A stretch of DNA of 64,000 bases from Burkholderia sp. WSM2232. GTDB taxonomy: Bacteria; Pseudomonadota; Gammaproteobacteria; Burkholderiales; Burkholderiaceae. The stretch is taken from contig NZ_AWZV01000009.1 of assembly GCF_000472545.1 (NCBI RefSeq), forward strand, positions 1 to 64,000. The letters run 5' to 3'. This document shows positions 17,251 through 27,527 of the stretch, one piece after another. The translations under genes were made by a program, and so were the position numbers. How positions within the stretch are numbered: position 1 is the stretch's first letter; the number at the start of each line of letters is the position of its first letter. The notes beneath the pieces were generated by a model, which did not search any database, was not told where the DNA came from, and saw only the letters and a program-made list of their open reading frames with translations.

Positions 17251-17717
17251 GGCGGCCGCGAGCGGGCTAGACGGCGGGTGAGGAGCGCGCATCGGGGGCC
17301 CGGCGAGCGGCCCGCCCGTGGGCACCCGGTGACCACCAGGCGACCGTGCGGCGACCACCGAGCGACCACCGAGCGACGATCAACCGCTCACAAGGTTCCG
17401 AAGGCGCAGACCCGGCGGCCGCGAGGCGTACAACAAGCGGCCTCCTATCAGCCGGCCACGCTGGCATCAGGCGCTCTCCGTCTCGCATCGAGCCGCCACG
17501 ACTTGCAACGAAAGGCAAATGTGCCTGTCTGTCGGCAAATCACGACCTAAACTGTGGTGAGCAGGCCGGGCTTCGCCACTCGTCGCGTTCGCGCCGTCGG
17601 CGCCGCGCGCATCATGGCGTTGGCCGGTGCGCGAATGATACGATGCAGCCCAAAAACGGCAGGGCGGCGGCCCGTCCGCCGCGCTGTTCAATACAGCGAT
17701 AGGACCCAGGACATCGA
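17251..17717. other. Intergenic region with short repeats
   Basis: No gene is supported. At 17329-17378 a degenerate unit GCGACCACCGA recurs about four times. An AGGA site for the next gene lies at about 17701-17704. Confidence 0.5.
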
Positions 17718-18140
17718 ATGGCTCAACAAAAAACAAACCCGAAACTCGAGCAGGCGCTCACGCGCGGGGACCTTGCGATCCGTCAGGCGAATTCGGCGCG
17801 GGCGACCGCGTTGCTGCGCGCGCTCGCCAAGATGATCGTGGATGCGTCGGCGACCATCGGCGTGGAAGCTTTCACGCTGATCCCCGACGGCGACAAGATT
17901 TACGATCCCGCTGACGGTCTTTGGCCGCAAGAGCTGCAGATCTCGCTCGACGGTCCGGTGGAAGACGCCGATCCGGACGAGATCCGCACCGTGCGGCTGA
18001 TCGCGGACGACCCAGGCACGCTGTTCCGCGTCGAATGGCAGCGGGCAGACGGCAAGATCGGGCGACAAGAAGGCGGCCCGTTCGCGACGGTCGCGTTCAT
18101 CTCGGATGTGGACATTCCCTGGACCGACGACGAGGACTGA
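17718..18140 (+). CDS. Conserved hypothetical protein
   Basis: A 140-residue acidic protein without signal peptide or membrane segments. An N-terminal helix pair (LEQALTRGDLAIRQANSARA) precedes a beta-rich region (GVEAFTLIPDGDKIYDPADG) and an acidic end (DIPWTDDED). Codon use and a plausible AGGACATCGA leader support it as a gene. It resembles uncharacterised Burkholderia proteins of similar length. No function can be given; it is convergent with the ABC exporter genes. Confidence 0.65.
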   Translation: MAQQKTNPKLEQALTRGDLAIRQANSARATALLRALAKMIVDASATIGVEAFTLIPDGDKIYDPADGLWPQELQISLDGPVEDADPDEIRTVRLIADDPGTLFRVEWQRADGKIGRQEGGPFATVAFISDVDIPWTDDED

Positions 18141-18210
18141 GCGGACGCCGCTCGCACTGCTTCACGGGCGGGCGTTGACCGGCTCGGTCCAACGCCCGCG
18201 ATGACACGGG

Positions 18211-19038
18211 TTACTTCATCATCCGGCGCCGGAACAGCACGGCCGAAACGATAAAACCGCCTACTGCATAAGCCGCCAGTACGAGAACATGTGCGGCGAC
18301 GTTCTCCAGCGGCCGCGCCAGCATCGCCGGCCGGATCAGATCGACAGCGTGCGCCAGAGGCAGCACTTCTGCTGCGCCCCGCGCGGCGGCAGGCAACTGC
18401 GAAATCGGAAAGAACACGCCGGAGAGCAGCAGCATCGGCGTCAACACCAGCGTCTGATAAAACATGAAAAAGTCGTACGACGGCGCGAGCGCGGTCACGA
18501 CCATCGCGACGCTTGCAAATGCAAGTCCCGTCAGCACGATGACGGGCAGCGCCAGCAGCATCGACGGGAAACTGGCGTAGCCGAGCGCGCCCGCCACCAG
18601 CATGATCGCCGCCCCCGACAGCACGGATTTGCTGGCCGCCCAGATCACTTCACCTAGCACGATGTCGCCGAGCGTCAACGGCGTGTGCATGATGGCTTCC
18701 CACGTGCGCTGCACGTGCATGCGCGAGAAACCGGAATACATGGACTCGAAGCTCGCCGACATCATCACGCTCGAAGCCACCGTGCCCGCGGCGAGAAACG
18801 CGATATACGACACACCGTCGACGCGGCCCACCATCAGTCCCAGGCCGAAACCCAGGCCGAACAGATAGATCATCGGATCGGCGAGATTGCCGAACATCGA
18901 GGCGAGCGCCAGCTTCTTCCACACGAGATAGTTGCGGCGCCACACCGCGATCCAGTTGACGGCGTTCGCGGGCAGGGCGGCGAGCGGCGCCGGCGCGGGC
19001 GGCGCGGCTTCGTTGCTTCGGTAGGTGCGTGCGTCCAT
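18211..19038 (-). CDS. nodJ: ABC-2 type transporter permease (NodJ family)
   Basis: A 275-residue permease with about six hydrophobic helices and the ABC-2 signature near the C-terminus ([16 protein letters not shown]). It resembles NodJ, which with NodI exports lipo-oligosaccharides in rhizobia; relatives outside nod clusters are general lipid or polysaccharide exporters. The ATG at 19038 (MDARTYRS) is chosen because the open frame before it encodes a repetitive Arg/Thr/His-rich stretch over a repeat array. It lies downstream of the ATPase gene in the same orientation, and no nodulation genes are nearby, so a nodulation role is not implied. Confidence 0.85.
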   Translation of the reverse strand: MDARTYRSNEAAPPAPAPLAALPANAVNWIAVWRRNYLVWKKLALASMFGNLADPMIYLFGLGFGLGLMVGRVDGVSYIAFLAAGTVASSVMMSASFESMYSGFSRMHVQRTWEAIMHTPLTLGDIVLGEVIWAASKSVLSGAAIMLVAGALGYASFPSMLLALPVIVLTGLAFASVAMVVTALAPSYDFFMFYQTLVLTPMLLLSGVFFPISQLPAAARGAAEVLPLAHAVDLIRPAMLARPLENVAAHVLVLAAYAVGGFIVSAVLFRRRMMK

Positions 19039-19165
19039 TGCGGGTCTCGTGCGGTGTTTGGGGCGGTGTTTGAGGCGATGTTCCGTCCGATGTGTGCGGC
19101 GGTCTTCAGCGTGGCAGTCGCGTGGCGTTTCGCGTGCTGTTTCGCGTGCTGTTTCGTGCATCCGC
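19039..19165. repeat. Degenerate 12-bp tandem repeats between nodI and nodJ
   Basis: Units related to GTTTCGCGTGCT and GCGGTGTTTGAG recur several times. If translated with nodJ they would give Arg/Thr/His-rich repeats, but they are probably intergenic. Confidence 0.65.
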
Positions 19166-19185
19166 CGCGCGAGCGCCGGGCGCGC

Positions 19186-20100
19186 TCAGTCCTGCATCTC
19201 GCGTCCCGTCAGCCGCAGGAACACATCTTCGAGGTTCGCCGGCCGGTGCAAATAGCGCAGATCCGTGCGCTGCTTGAGCCGGGCGTGTACCGGTCCAGCG
19301 TCGTTCACGTAGCAGAAAAGCGTCTCGCCGCTGATCTCCGTCCTCTGCGCAAGCGGCGCGAGTTCGTCGCGCAACGCGAGCGGATCGGGGCCGAAAATCT
19401 CGATCACATCGCAGCCGATTTCCGATTCGATCAGCTCGCGCGGCGCGCCCTCAGCGATCTTGCGTCCTTCCTCGATCACGCACAGCCGGTCGCACAGCCG
19501 CTCGGCTTCCTCCATGAAATGAGTGGTCAGCAGAATCGTCTTGCCGCGCCCGAGCAGCGAACGCAGGCGCTCCCAGATCAGATGCCGTGCCTGCGGATCC
19601 AGGCCGGTAGTAGGCTCGTCCATGATCAGCACGTCGGGGTCGTTAACGAGCGCACGTGCGAGCGTGAGGCGCCGCTTCATGCCGCCCGACAGCTCGCTCA
19701 CGCGCGCGTCGGCTTTGCTCTCCAGACGCGCGAATTCGAGCAGCGACGGCACCATCGCGCGGCATTGCGCGCCGCTTAAGCCGAAGTACCGCCCGAACAC
19801 CAGCAGGTTCTCGCGGACGGTGAAGTCGGGATCGAGGTTGTCGAACTGCGGCACCACGCCGACGCGTGCCCGCGCGAGCCGCGCCCGGCCGGGAATCGGC
19901 TCGCCGCACAGATGGATCGCACCGGCGTCCGGCGCGGCGATGCCGAGCAGCATGCGCAACGTGGTGGTCTTGCCCGCCCCGTTTGGTCCAAGCAGCCCGA
20001 AACATTCGCCGGTCTCGACATGAAACGAGAGTCCGTCGACAACTTTCTTTTCGCCGTAGCTTTTTTGAACCTGATGGAACTGGATGGCGGCGTCAGGCAT
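19186..20100 (-). CDS. nodI: ABC transporter ATPase (NodI family)
   Basis: A 304-residue ATPase, the same length as NodI. Walker A GPNGAGKT is at 38-45, the Q-loop in VVPQFDNLD, the signature LSGGMKRR, Walker [13 protein letters not shown] and the H-loop histidine in [10 protein letters not shown]-terminal regulatory domain of about 80 residues follows. It precedes the NodJ-like permease with about 150 bases of repeats between. The pair should form an exporter for a lipid-linked or glycolipid substrate, which is unidentified. Confidence 0.87.
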   Translation of the reverse strand: MPDAAIQFHQVQKSYGEKKVVDGLSFHVETGECFGLLGPNGAGKTTTLRMLLGIAAPDAGAIHLCGEPIPGRARLARARVGVVPQFDNLDPDFTVRENLLVFGRYFGLSGAQCRAMVPSLLEFARLESKADARVSELSGGMKRRLTLARALVNDPDVLIMDEPTTGLDPQARHLIWERLRSLLGRGKTILLTTHFMEEAERLCDRLCVIEEGRKIAEGAPRELIESEIGCDVIEIFGPDPLALRDELAPLAQRTEISGETLFCYVNDAGPVHARLKQRTDLRYLHRPANLEDVFLRLTGREMQD

Positions 20101-20372
20101 GGATGAAATCGAGGCTCCGGGAAAAGTCGCGAATGACCGGGAAGGCTGCTCATTCTAGGCCATCGGCCACCAATTGTTGCCAGCGGGCTCTGCAGCCGGG
20201 CGGTTTCTTGCATCGCCGCATGGGCGGTGCGGCCGCTGCCGTCGCCGCCCAGGCCCCGTATGCACAAGGCACGTGCGAAACTGATGGGCACTTAGCGTTT
20301 TCCATCCCTTGCAAGCTGAATTGCGGCGCACCATGATTAACTAGACCGCGCTTGTGCGGAAAGGGGAAAACG

Positions 20373-20837
20373 ATGGCGAGCTACCAGAAAATCCTGCTGT
20401 GCTACGACGGCTCGCGTGAGGGCCGCAAAGCGCTACGTTGCGGCGCCGATCTTGCGCTGGATCTCAAGGCGGACACGCATTTGCTCTCGGTCGTGGACAT
20501 GCGTTCGAGCATCGCGCAAAGCGCGGGGCTGCTGACCGACGTCGCGTGCGGCAGCTTCGAAAAGACCGCGCGGGACATTCTGCAAGAAGGCGTGGACTGG
20601 CTGACCCAGCGCGGCGTGAAAGCGCAGGGGCACTTTGCGTTCGGCCATCCGATCGACGAGATCGCCAATCTGGCCAACGAACTGCACGTGGACCTCGTGG
20701 TGGTGGGCCACCGTTGCCGCACCGGCCTGTCACGATGGTGGATGGGTGCCGGCAATACGCCGCTGCTCGACCGCGTGTCGTGCAGCATTCTTGTCGCATG
20801 TTCGTCCGCGCAGGAACAGCAGCAAGAGGCGGCCTGA
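20373..20837 (+). CDS. Universal stress protein (UspA family)
   Basis: A 154-residue UspA-fold protein: strand 1 KILLCYDGS with Asp, a helix, LLSVVDM, and the C-terminal nucleotide-binding type loop VVVGHRCRTGLSRWWMGAGN followed by CSILVA. The G-x2-G-x9-G pattern is only partly conserved, so ATP binding is uncertain. The ATG at 20373 follows an AAGGGGAAAA site. It stands alone between the nodI promoter region and a convergent gene. Confidence 0.85.
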   Translation: MASYQKILLCYDGSREGRKALRCGADLALDLKADTHLLSVVDMRSSIAQSAGLLTDVACGSFEKTARDILQEGVDWLTQRGVKAQGHFAFGHPIDEIANLANELHVDLVVVGHRCRTGLSRWWMGAGNTPLLDRVSCSILVACSSAQEQQQEAA

Positions 20838-20885
20838 GCGAGCCGCCCAGCGTCGCCAAGTCGCGCGCACGCGCGGCGCCCGTAC

Positions 20886-21569
20886 TCACTCGTTGAGGTT
20901 GACCGCGGCCAGTTTCCACGTGAATAGGCCCTCGCGCATGAAGATCGCGGAGTAACGCGCGTCGCCGGCTCCGTGCTGGTACGTGACGGCGAACTCGTTG
21001 AGGCCGCGATAGCCAGCCGTGGTTTGTGGCGGCTGTGGCGGCGCGGCGTTGCGGCTCGCATTGCTGCCGACTGCGGGGCTTCCGCTGTTGTCTGCGCTTT
21101 GATCCGTAGAGTGAGACGCGCCGGGCGTTGCAGATGCAGGGCCATTTGCGGCGGCCGGGTTCTGCGCAGCAGGCGGCGCGGGTGGCCGCTCGCCGGGTTC
21201 GCCGCGTGGCGGCATGCCGTTCAGCAACGCGGCCACGCCGTCAGGCGTCGCATACGCGTCGACCAGCGGACCAATCAATGCGACCCCGATCATCGCGCCA
21301 ATCGCGGCCAACGGATTACCGCTTCCATGCGAGTCGAGCCGTCGCGTCAACAGACCCGTGACCTGCTGCTTCAGACTTTCGCGCAACGCGGGGAAATCGA
21401 CGTACTGATTGACGGTCTGCGCGTCGCGCGCGTCTGCCGCGCGTTTCAGGTTGTTGAGTGCTATATACGGCGACGCATAGGCGAGGCCTAGGCCTGCAAT
21501 CGCTGCAATAACGATGAGCGTGACGATCAGCGGGCGGGCGCCGCGCGTCGTGCGAGTTGAAGCTGCCAT
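20886..21569 (-). CDS. DUF2939 family membrane-anchored protein
   Basis: A 227-residue protein with one N-terminal transmembrane anchor (about 15-36), then the DUF2939 domain (YIALNNLKRAADARDAQTVN, FPALRESLKQQ). A Pro/Ala/Ser-rich linker of about 70 residues follows, and then a C-terminal beta segment (YQHGAGDARYSAIFMREG). The bulk should face the periplasm. The start at 21569 has a GGAGAGA site. Function of the family is not known. The linker contains Cys-free low-complexity sequence typical of this genome region. Confidence 0.7.
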   Translation of the reverse strand: MAASTRTTRGARPLIVTLIVIAAIAGLGLAYASPYIALNNLKRAADARDAQTVNQYVDFPALRESLKQQVTGLLTRRLDSHGSGNPLAAIGAMIGVALIGPLVDAYATPDGVAALLNGMPPRGEPGERPPAPPAAQNPAAANGPASATPGASHSTDQSADNSGSPAVGSNASRNAAPPQPPQTTAGYRGLNEFAVTYQHGAGDARYSAIFMREGLFTWKLAAVNLNE

Positions 21570-21720
21570 TGGCCGGATCTCTCCATCAGGTGTGGTCCAG
21601 AATGGACCGGCGTGGCGCTGAAACGATCCCGTCACGTGCGGCGGGCGATGCGATGAGCGCTTCGATAAGCGTCGCCGTGAGCGTTTCGACAAGCATGGCA
21701 ATGGAGATCGCAGCGGACCT

Positions 21721-21780
21721 AACAGTAGACGTAGCAGCAGACATAGCAGCGAACGACATAGCAGCGAACATAACAGCGGC
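21721..21780. repeat. Short degenerate repeats (ACATAGCAGCGA-like)
   Basis: Four to five units of an AYAGCAGCRRAC pattern lie between the DUF2939 gene and the next minus-strand gene. Confidence 0.65.
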
Positions 21781-21827
21781 TCGACTCCACGACGTTGCCC
21801 GCAATGCTTTTCTCACCTGCTGACGCC

Positions 21828-22184
21828 TCAAGCCTCGAACACCGCGCCTTGAACGTTGGCTTCATCCGCAATGCAACGGTCGATCATTCTGCACACCGCG
21901 TCTACGGTGCCGACCATGATGAGCCGCGACGGCCCGTGATAAACCCGCACTGGCGCGCGGCGCGCCGGCTCTGCCATATTGAGCCCCGAATTGAGCGACA
22001 CGCGCGCAAATGCAGGCAATGACGACGGCAGCGCAGCATGCACGCCGGAGCCGCTCGACGGCGCATCGAAGAGCGAGGCCGTGGTAGCTGAGGATGCTTC
22101 GATCAGTGAGCAAGGCACCAGCTTGCGCAGATGGCGCAGACGGCCGAACTGGCGAAACGGCAACAGGCGGGCAAGGCGTTCCAT
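21828..22184 (-). CDS. Hypothetical protein
   Basis: A 118-residue basic protein with a start at 22184 (MERLARLLPFRQFGRLRHLR) supported by a GGAGAG site. The middle is Ser/Ala-rich and the end (RLIMVGTVDAVCRMIDRCIA) is predicted alpha-beta. No signal peptide, membrane segment or known family seen. It is downstream of lexA on the same strand with about 107 bases between, so it might be read through from the lexA promoter, but no SOS function can be inferred. Confidence 0.5.
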   Translation of the reverse strand: MERLARLLPFRQFGRLRHLRKLVPCSLIEASSATTASLFDAPSSGSGVHAALPSSLPAFARVSLNSGLNMAEPARRAPVRVYHGPSRLIMVGTVDAVCRMIDRCIADEANVQGAVFEA

Positions 22185-22291
22185 GGGGCTCTCCGGACGA
22201 TACAACGTGAATACTGCGTTAGTCAGTGGCAGGCGAGGGCTGGCGTGCAGTAGCACGGCAGAACGGCAAAACGGCCAGCCCCGGCGCGCGA

Positions 22292-22954
22292 TCAGAATTC
22301 GCCGGGGCGAATCAGCCCCACAGCGATGCCTTCCAGCGCGAAGTCCGCGCTGCCTGTCTCGACAAAGATGTTCTCGTAATCGGGGTTCTCGGCAATCAGC
22401 TCGATACCGTTGGGCCGGCGCTTCAAACGCTTTACCGTGACGTCGTCGCCGAGCCGGGCAATGATGATCTGGCCGTCTTTAGCCTCGCTTCGCTTTTGCA
22501 CCGCGAGCAGGTCGCCGTCGAAAATGCCCGCGTCGCGCATGGAGAGCCCGCGCACCTTGAGCAGGTAGTCGGGCTTGCTCGAGAAGAGCGCCGGGTCGCA
22601 CGCATAGTGCTGGGCAATATGCTCCTGCGCGAGGATCGGACTACCGGCAGCAACCCGGCCGACGAGCGGCAGCGACAACTGCATCAGGGCTGGATGCGGC
22701 AGCGTGAACTGGTGCTGCCCGCCGTCCTGGCCGAATTCCTGCGGCGGCACCAGCCTGATGCCGCGCGACGCGCCCGCCGCAAGCTCGATCACGCCCTTGC
22801 GGGCCAGCGCCCGCAAATGCTCTTCGGCCGAGTTGGCCGAACTGAAGCCGAGTTCGGCGGCAATTTCGGCGCGGGTGGGCGGAAAGCCGGTGCGTTCGAT
22901 GGCCCGGCGGATCAGATCGAAAACCTGCTGCTGTCGTGCGGTGAGTTTGGTCAT
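22292..22954 (-). CDS. lexA: LexA repressor
   Basis: A 220-residue SOS repressor and self-cleaving protease. The N-terminal winged helix ([34 protein letters not shown]) binds SOS boxes. The autocleavage site is Ala103-Gly104 in GRVAAGSP; the catalytic Ser is 138 (RGLSMRDAG) and Lys 175 (VTVKRLK). Length is normal for beta-proteobacteria. Two CTGT-N8-ACAG boxes lie directly upstream, so it is autoregulated as in E. coli. Confidence 0.97.
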   Translation of the reverse strand: MTKLTARQQQVFDLIRRAIERTGFPPTRAEIAAELGFSSANSAEEHLRALARKGVIELAAGASRGIRLVPPQEFGQDGGQHQFTLPHPALMQLSLPLVGRVAAGSPILAQEHIAQHYACDPALFSSKPDYLLKVRGLSMRDAGIFDGDLLAVQKRSEAKDGQIIIARLGDDVTVKRLKRRPNGIELIAENPDYENIFVETGSADFALEGIAVGLIRPGEF

Positions 22955-22961
22955 GGCGCCA

Positions 22962-22977
22962 CTGTATGGATGAACAG
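22962..22977. promoter_or_regulatory. SOS box 1 (LexA operator)
   Basis: CTGTATGGATGAACAG fits CTGT-N8-ACAG and lies eight bases upstream of the lexA start codon. Confidence 0.8.
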
Positions 22978-22981
22978 GTGG

Positions 22982-22997
22982 CTGTATTTTTATACAG
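22982..22997. promoter_or_regulatory. SOS box 2 (LexA operator)
   Basis: CTGTATTTTTATACAG is an excellent LexA site, 20 bases (about two helical turns) from box 1. The paired arrangement matches the lexA control region of E. coli. Confidence 0.92.
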
Positions 22998-23120
22998 TAT
23001 CCGGCGCAATTCAAGCTTTACTTTAAGTTTGTGCCGAGCCCCCACGCTCCAGCGTCGGCGTGCGGCGTTTTTGCAGCGGTTTTCGCGCCGCAACGCCTTA
23101 TCCGGCTGTCATTACCACTT

Positions 23121-23149
23121 TTGCGTATTAAAAAATGAACAAACATTAT
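23121..23149 (+). promoter_or_regulatory. Candidate promoter of the cys operon
   Basis: TTGCGT (23121-23126) and CATTAT (23144-23149) are spaced by 17 bases within a strongly AT-rich patch (about 23125-23160), unusual in this GC-rich DNA. It lies about 110 bases before cysP. CysB-type activators bind AT-rich sites next to weak promoters, so this is a plausible control region, not proven. Confidence 0.4.
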
Positions 23150-23262
23150 TTTTAATGATGAAAGCCCTTCGCTAGACTGGCTTCCCAGTCGCGCTCATGT
23201 GCACGTGACCCGACCCAGAACAACATCACTCGCTTTGGCGAACCAATACGCGGAGAACCGGC

Positions 23263-24303
23263 ATGAACCATCGCAACACGGGGCGGGCAAGCAGAACCCG
23301 GACACTCATTGCAACGCTTGCATTGGGCGCGGCAGCCGCGCTCGGCGCGATCACGCAGGCGCAGGCCGCCGACACGACGCTCCTGAATGTGTCCTACGAC
23401 CCGACGCGCGAGCTCTACCAGGACGTGAACCAGGCCTTCGGCAAGGAGTGGAAGGCGCAGACCGGCGAGAGCGTGACCTTCAAGCAGTCGCATGGCGGCT
23501 CCGGCGCGCAGGCTCGCTCGGTGCTCGACGGCCTGCAGGCCGATGTCGTGACGCTCGCGCTCGCCTATGACATCGACGCCCTCGCGAACAAGGGCTTGAT
23601 CGACAGGAACTGGCAGAAGCGCCTGCCGGACAACGCGTCGCCGTACACGTCGACCATCGTGTTCCTCGTGCGCAAGGGCAATCCCAAGCACATCAAGGAT
23701 TGGGACGACCTCACCAGGCCGGGCGTGTCGATCGTCACGCCGAATCCAAAAACTTCGGGCGGCGCGCGCTGGAACTATCTCGCAGCGTGGGCGTATGCTG
23801 CGCATCAGCCGGGCGGCAACGACCAGAAGGCAAAGGAGTTCGTCGCGAAGCTCTACAAGAATGCCGGCGTGCTCGATTCGGGCGCGCGCGGCGCGACCAC
23901 CAGCTTCGTGCAGCGCGGCATCGGCGACGTGCTGATCGCGTGGGAAAACGAGGCGTTCCTGTCGGTCAAGGAATTCGGCACGGAGAAGTTCGAGATCGTG
24001 GTGCCGTCAGTGAGCATCCTGGCCGAGCCGCCGGTCGCGGTGGTGGACAAGGTCGTCGACCGGCACGGCACGCGCAAGCTCGCCGAGGCTTACCTGAACT
24101 TCCTGTATAGCCAGCAGGGCCAGGAGATCGCCGCGAAGAACTTCTACCGCCCGCGCTCGAACAAGGTGCCGGCCGAGCTCACCGCGAAGTTTCCGAAGCT
24201 GAAGCTGTACACGGTCGACGACACGTTCGGCGGCTGGACCAATGCGCAGAAAACGCATTTCGCCGACGGCGGGGTGTTCGATTCGATCTACCAGCCGCAG
24301 TAA
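23263..24303 (+). CDS. sbp: Sulfate ABC transporter, periplasmic sulfate-binding protein
   Basis: A 346-residue periplasmic protein. An Arg-rich signal peptide ends in [14 protein letters not shown] (cleavage after AQA, near residue 36). The mature start [14 protein letters not shown], the sulfate-ligand segment [14 protein letters not shown] and [16 protein letters not shown] are characteristic of Sbp/CysP. It delivers sulfate or thiosulfate to CysTW-A encoded just downstream. An AT-rich leader precedes it. Whether to call it sbp or cysP depends on thiosulfate preference, which cannot be read from sequence. Confidence 0.95.
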   Translation: MNHRNTGRASRTRTLIATLALGAAAALGAITQAQAADTTLLNVSYDPTRELYQDVNQAFGKEWKAQTGESVTFKQSHGGSGAQARSVLDGLQADVVTLALAYDIDALANKGLIDRNWQKRLPDNASPYTSTIVFLVRKGNPKHIKDWDDLTRPGVSIVTPNPKTSGGARWNYLAAWAYAAHQPGGNDQKAKEFVAKLYKNAGVLDSGARGATTSFVQRGIGDVLIAWENEAFLSVKEFGTEKFEIVVPSVSILAEPPVAVVDKVVDRHGTRKLAEAYLNFLYSQQGQEIAAKNFYRPRSNKVPAELTAKFPKLKLYTVDDTFGGWTNAQKTHFADGGVFDSIYQPQ

Positions 24304-24461
24304 CACCGCAGTAACCCTGCCGATGCCCGCGTCGCAGCCGGCGCGGGCGGGGCAACCCGACGCGCGCTTGCGCGTCGTTGCGTAGCGCGCCGCGGGCGCG
24401 CTTCTGGCCGATCGGGACCCGGCGGCCTGCAACACGAGCATCAACTGAAAGAGTAACGAGC

Positions 24462-25367
24462 ATGACCACGTTGACCTTCCGCAAACCGAGCGCGTTGCCC
24501 GGTTTTGGCCTGACTCTCGGCATCACGGTGGCTTATCTGAGCCTCGTGGTGCTGATTCCGCTTGCGGCGACCTTTCTCAAGACGGCGACGCTCGACTGGA
24601 GTCAGTTCGTCCGCGCGGTCAGCTCGCCGCGCGTGCTCGCCTCCTACCGGCTGACTTTCTTTGCGGCGCTCGGCGGCGCGCTGATCAACGCGGTGTTCGG
24701 CTTTCTGGTCGCGTGGGTACTCGTGCGGTACAGGTTTCCGTTCAAGCGCATCGTCGACGCCGTGGTCGACCTGCCGTTCGCGCTGCCCACCTCGGTGGCC
24801 GGCATTTCGCTGGCGGCCGTCTATGCGGGCAATGGCTGGATCGGCCAGTTTCTCGAACCATTGGGGCTGAAGGTGGCCTTCACGCCGCTGGGCGTGCTGG
24901 TTGCGCTGACCTTCATCGGCTTGCCGTTCGTCGTGCGCACCGTGCAACCGGTGCTCGAGGAGTTCGAGCGCGAGCAGGAAGAGGCCGCGGCCTGCCTCGG
25001 CGCGTCGCGCTGGCTGACGTTTCGCCGCGTGGTGCTGCCGGCGGTATTTCCCGCACTGCTGACGGGCTTTGCGCTCGCGTTTGCGCGCGCTCTGGGCGAA
25101 TACGGCTCGGTCATCTTCATTGCCGGCAATGTGCCGATGAAGTCGGAGATCACGTCGCTCCTCATCATCACCAAGCTCGAGCAGTACGACTACGCGGGTG
25201 CCACCGCGCTGGCAGTGGTGATGCTCGTCGTCTCGTTCCTGATGCTGCTCTTCATCAACACGTTGCAGTGGTATTTGCAGCGCCGCACGAGCCGCGGCAG
25301 CGCGGGTCCGGCGCCGGCCGCGGCGAGCGCGGCCGGCATCGCGAGCGTCGGCGGAGGTGCGCAATGA
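24462..25367 (+). CDS. cysT: Sulfate ABC transporter, permease CysT (CysU)
   Basis: A 301-residue inner-membrane permease with six hydrophobic helices and the EAA motif ([21 protein letters not shown]). Its N-terminus [16 protein letters not shown] is typical of Burkholderia CysT. The ATG at 24462 has an AGAGTAACGAGC leader. It is the second gene of the operon and its stop overlaps cysW (ATGA), so the two permeases are probably co-translated. Confidence 0.95.
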   Translation: MTTLTFRKPSALPGFGLTLGITVAYLSLVVLIPLAATFLKTATLDWSQFVRAVSSPRVLASYRLTFFAALGGALINAVFGFLVAWVLVRYRFPFKRIVDAVVDLPFALPTSVAGISLAAVYAGNGWIGQFLEPLGLKVAFTPLGVLVALTFIGLPFVVRTVQPVLEEFEREQEEAAACLGASRWLTFRRVVLPAVFPALLTGFALAFARALGEYGSVIFIAGNVPMKSEITSLLIITKLEQYDYAGATALAVVMLVVSFLMLLFINTLQWYLQRRTSRGSAGPAPAAASAAGIASVGGGAQ

Positions 25368-26386
25368 GCCGCCATTCCGTCGATAGCATCAAAACCGCCG
25401 CCAGCATGGACGCACCCGCTGCGGCCCCGCGCGCACCGCTGAACGTGGCGCGCCGGCCCGATCCCGTGACGGAGCCGCCCGCGGTGCGCTGGCTCCTGAC
25501 CGGCATTGCCTTGCTGTTTCTCGCGCTCTTTCTGGTCGTGCCACTTGTCGCGGTGTTTTATCAGGCGCTCAGCAAGGGGCTCGGCTTCTATCTGGAATCG
25601 CTCGCGGACCCGGATGCGCTCGCCGCCATCAAGCTCACGGCAACCACCGCCGCGATCGCGGTGCCGCTTAATCTCGCGTTCGGTCTGGCGGCTTCGTGGT
25701 GCATCGCCAAATTCGAGTTTCGCGGCAAGGCCCTGCTGACCACGCTGATCGATCTGCCGTTTTCCGTTTCGCCGGTGATCTCGGGTCTCATCTACGTCTT
25801 GATGTTCGGCGCGCAAGGGTGGTTCGGCCCGTGGCTGCAGGCGCACAACGTGCAGATCATTTTCGCGGTGCCCGGCATCGTGCTCGCGACGATCTTCGTC
25901 ACGTTCCCGTTCGTCGCGCGCGAGCTGATTCCGCTGATGCAGGCGCAAGGCAACGACGAAGAAGAAGCCGCGCATGTGCTCGGCGCGTCCGGCTGGCAGA
26001 TTTTTCGCCGCGTCACGCTGCCCAATGTGAAATGGGGCCTGCTGTACGGCGTGATTCTGTGCAACGCGCGGGCGATGGGCGAATTCGGCGCGGTGTCGGT
26101 GGTGTCGGGCCACATTCGCGGGCAGACGGACACCATGCCGCTGCACGTCGAGATTCTTTATAACGAATACAACTTCTCGGCAGCGTTTGCGGTGGCCTCG
26201 GTGCTGGCGCTGCTCGCGCTCGTCACACTCGCGCTCAAGCTGCTCGCCGAGCGTCACCTGTCCGCGGAACTGTCGCACTCGGGCGACGTGCCCGCGCACG
26301 CGGGCCCGGCAGCGCTGCCGGCCACGGCACTGCCGCACAAGACATCGGTCTCGCAGCAACACCCGCTCAAGCAAGGAGAGCTGTAA
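25364..26386 (+). CDS. cysW: Sulfate ABC transporter, permease CysW
   Basis: A 340-residue permease. After about 40 polar residues come the helices ([20 protein letters not shown]), the motif [17 protein letters not shown] and the EAA loop ([20 protein letters not shown]). The ATG overlaps the cysT stop. The last 40 residues are an Ala/Pro/His-rich cytoplasmic tail. The stop overlaps the cysA start (TAATG). It pairs with CysT as the channel. Confidence 0.95.
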   Translation: MSRHSVDSIKTAASMDAPAAAPRAPLNVARRPDPVTEPPAVRWLLTGIALLFLALFLVVPLVAVFYQALSKGLGFYLESLADPDALAAIKLTATTAAIAVPLNLAFGLAASWCIAKFEFRGKALLTTLIDLPFSVSPVISGLIYVLMFGAQGWFGPWLQAHNVQIIFAVPGIVLATIFVTFPFVARELIPLMQAQGNDEEEAAHVLGASGWQIFRRVTLPNVKWGLLYGVILCNARAMGEFGAVSVVSGHIRGQTDTMPLHVEILYNEYNFSAAFAVASVLALLALVTLALKLLAERHLSAELSHSGDVPAHAGPAALPATALPHKTSVSQQHPLKQGEL

Positions 26387-27444
26387 TGGGTATCACCGTA
26401 CGTAACCTGGAGAAGCGCTTCGGCGATTTCGTCGCGCTGGATAATGTCTCGCTCGATTTTCCGCCGGGCGAACTGGTTGCGCTGCTCGGCCCCTCCGGAT
26501 GCGGCAAGACCACCTTGCTGCGCGTGATCGCCGGTCTCGAATACGCGGACGGCGGCCAGGTCGTTCTGCAAGGCCAGGACGTGGCGACGGTCGGCGCGCG
26601 CGAACGCGAAGTAGGCTTCGTGTTCCAGCATTACGCGCTGTTCCGCCATATGACGGTGTTCGAGAACGTGGCCTTCGGTCTGCGCGTGAAGCCACGCAAG
26701 GAGCGCCCGTCGGAAGCGGTGATTCGCGAGAAGGTGCACGAGTTGCTCAAGCTCGTGCAATTGGACTGGCTCGCGCAACGTTATCCGTCAGAGTTGTCGG
26801 GCGGCCAGCGTCAGCGTATCGCACTGGCGCGCGCGCTCGCCGTCGAGCCCAAAGTGCTGCTGCTCGACGAACCGTTCGGCGCGCTGGATGCCAAGGTGCG
26901 CAAGGAATTGCGCAGCTGGCTGCGGCGCCTGCACGACGACCTGCATATCTCGACGATCTTCGTCACGCACGATCAGGAAGAGGCGCTCGAAGTGGCCGAC
27001 CGCATCGTCGTGCTCAATCATGGACACGTGGAGCAGGTCGGCAGTCCGCAAGACGTATACGACCACCCGCAAACTTCGTTCGTGTACGAGTTTCTCGGCG
27101 CGGCGAACCGCCTGCACGGGAAGGTCGACGCGAGCGGCTTCGTGGTGGACGGCGCGGCTTTGCCGGTGGCGATTACCACCGACTTCAGCGGTCCGGCTTT
27201 CGCTTATGTGCGTCCGCACGACCTGCAGTTGTATCCGCAGTCGGCGGGGCACCGCGAGGGGATCGTCGTCGACGTGCGGCGCGTCGTGACGCTGGGCGGC
27301 TCGGTGCGGGTCGAACTCGCGGGCCGCGAGGGCAACCTGCTCGAAGCGGAACTCGACCGCGAAGCATGGCGCGAACTGCAGCTCGCGGTCGGCGACGGCG
27401 TGACCGCCGTGCCGCGCGCGCTGCGTGTGTTCCCGGCGCAGTGA
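26386..27444 (+). CDS. cysA: Sulfate/thiosulfate ABC transporter, ATPase CysA
   Basis: A 352-residue ABC ATPase. Walker A GPSGCGKT is at 35-42, Q-loop [11 protein letters not shown], signature LSGGQRQR, Walker [14 protein letters not shown]-loop FVTHDQEE. The C-terminal third is a TOBE-like regulatory domain. It overlaps cysW by one base. It powers sulfate import; with the binding protein and CysTW it makes a complete importer. Confidence 0.96.
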   Translation: MGITVRNLEKRFGDFVALDNVSLDFPPGELVALLGPSGCGKTTLLRVIAGLEYADGGQVVLQGQDVATVGAREREVGFVFQHYALFRHMTVFENVAFGLRVKPRKERPSEAVIREKVHELLKLVQLDWLAQRYPSELSGGQRQRIALARALAVEPKVLLLDEPFGALDAKVRKELRSWLRRLHDDLHISTIFVTHDQEEALEVADRIVVLNHGHVEQVGSPQDVYDHPQTSFVYEFLGAANRLHGKVDASGFVVDGAALPVAITTDFSGPAFAYVRPHDLQLYPQSAGHREGIVVDVRRVVTLGGSVRVELAGREGNLLEAELDREAWRELQLAVGDGVTAVPRALRVFPAQ

Positions 27445-27527
27445 ACGTGCGCGGCCTGGTGCATGCCGATTCGATTCCGCGCGACGCACTCCCATCATTC
27501 AACTTTCGCTGAACCGGACACTTCAAG

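Noticed and set aside
18160..19165. Nodulation gene cluster suggested by NodI and NodJ similarity
   Set aside because: No nodA, nodB, nodC or nodD and no nod box are present. NodIJ-type exporters occur widely in non-nodulating bacteria.
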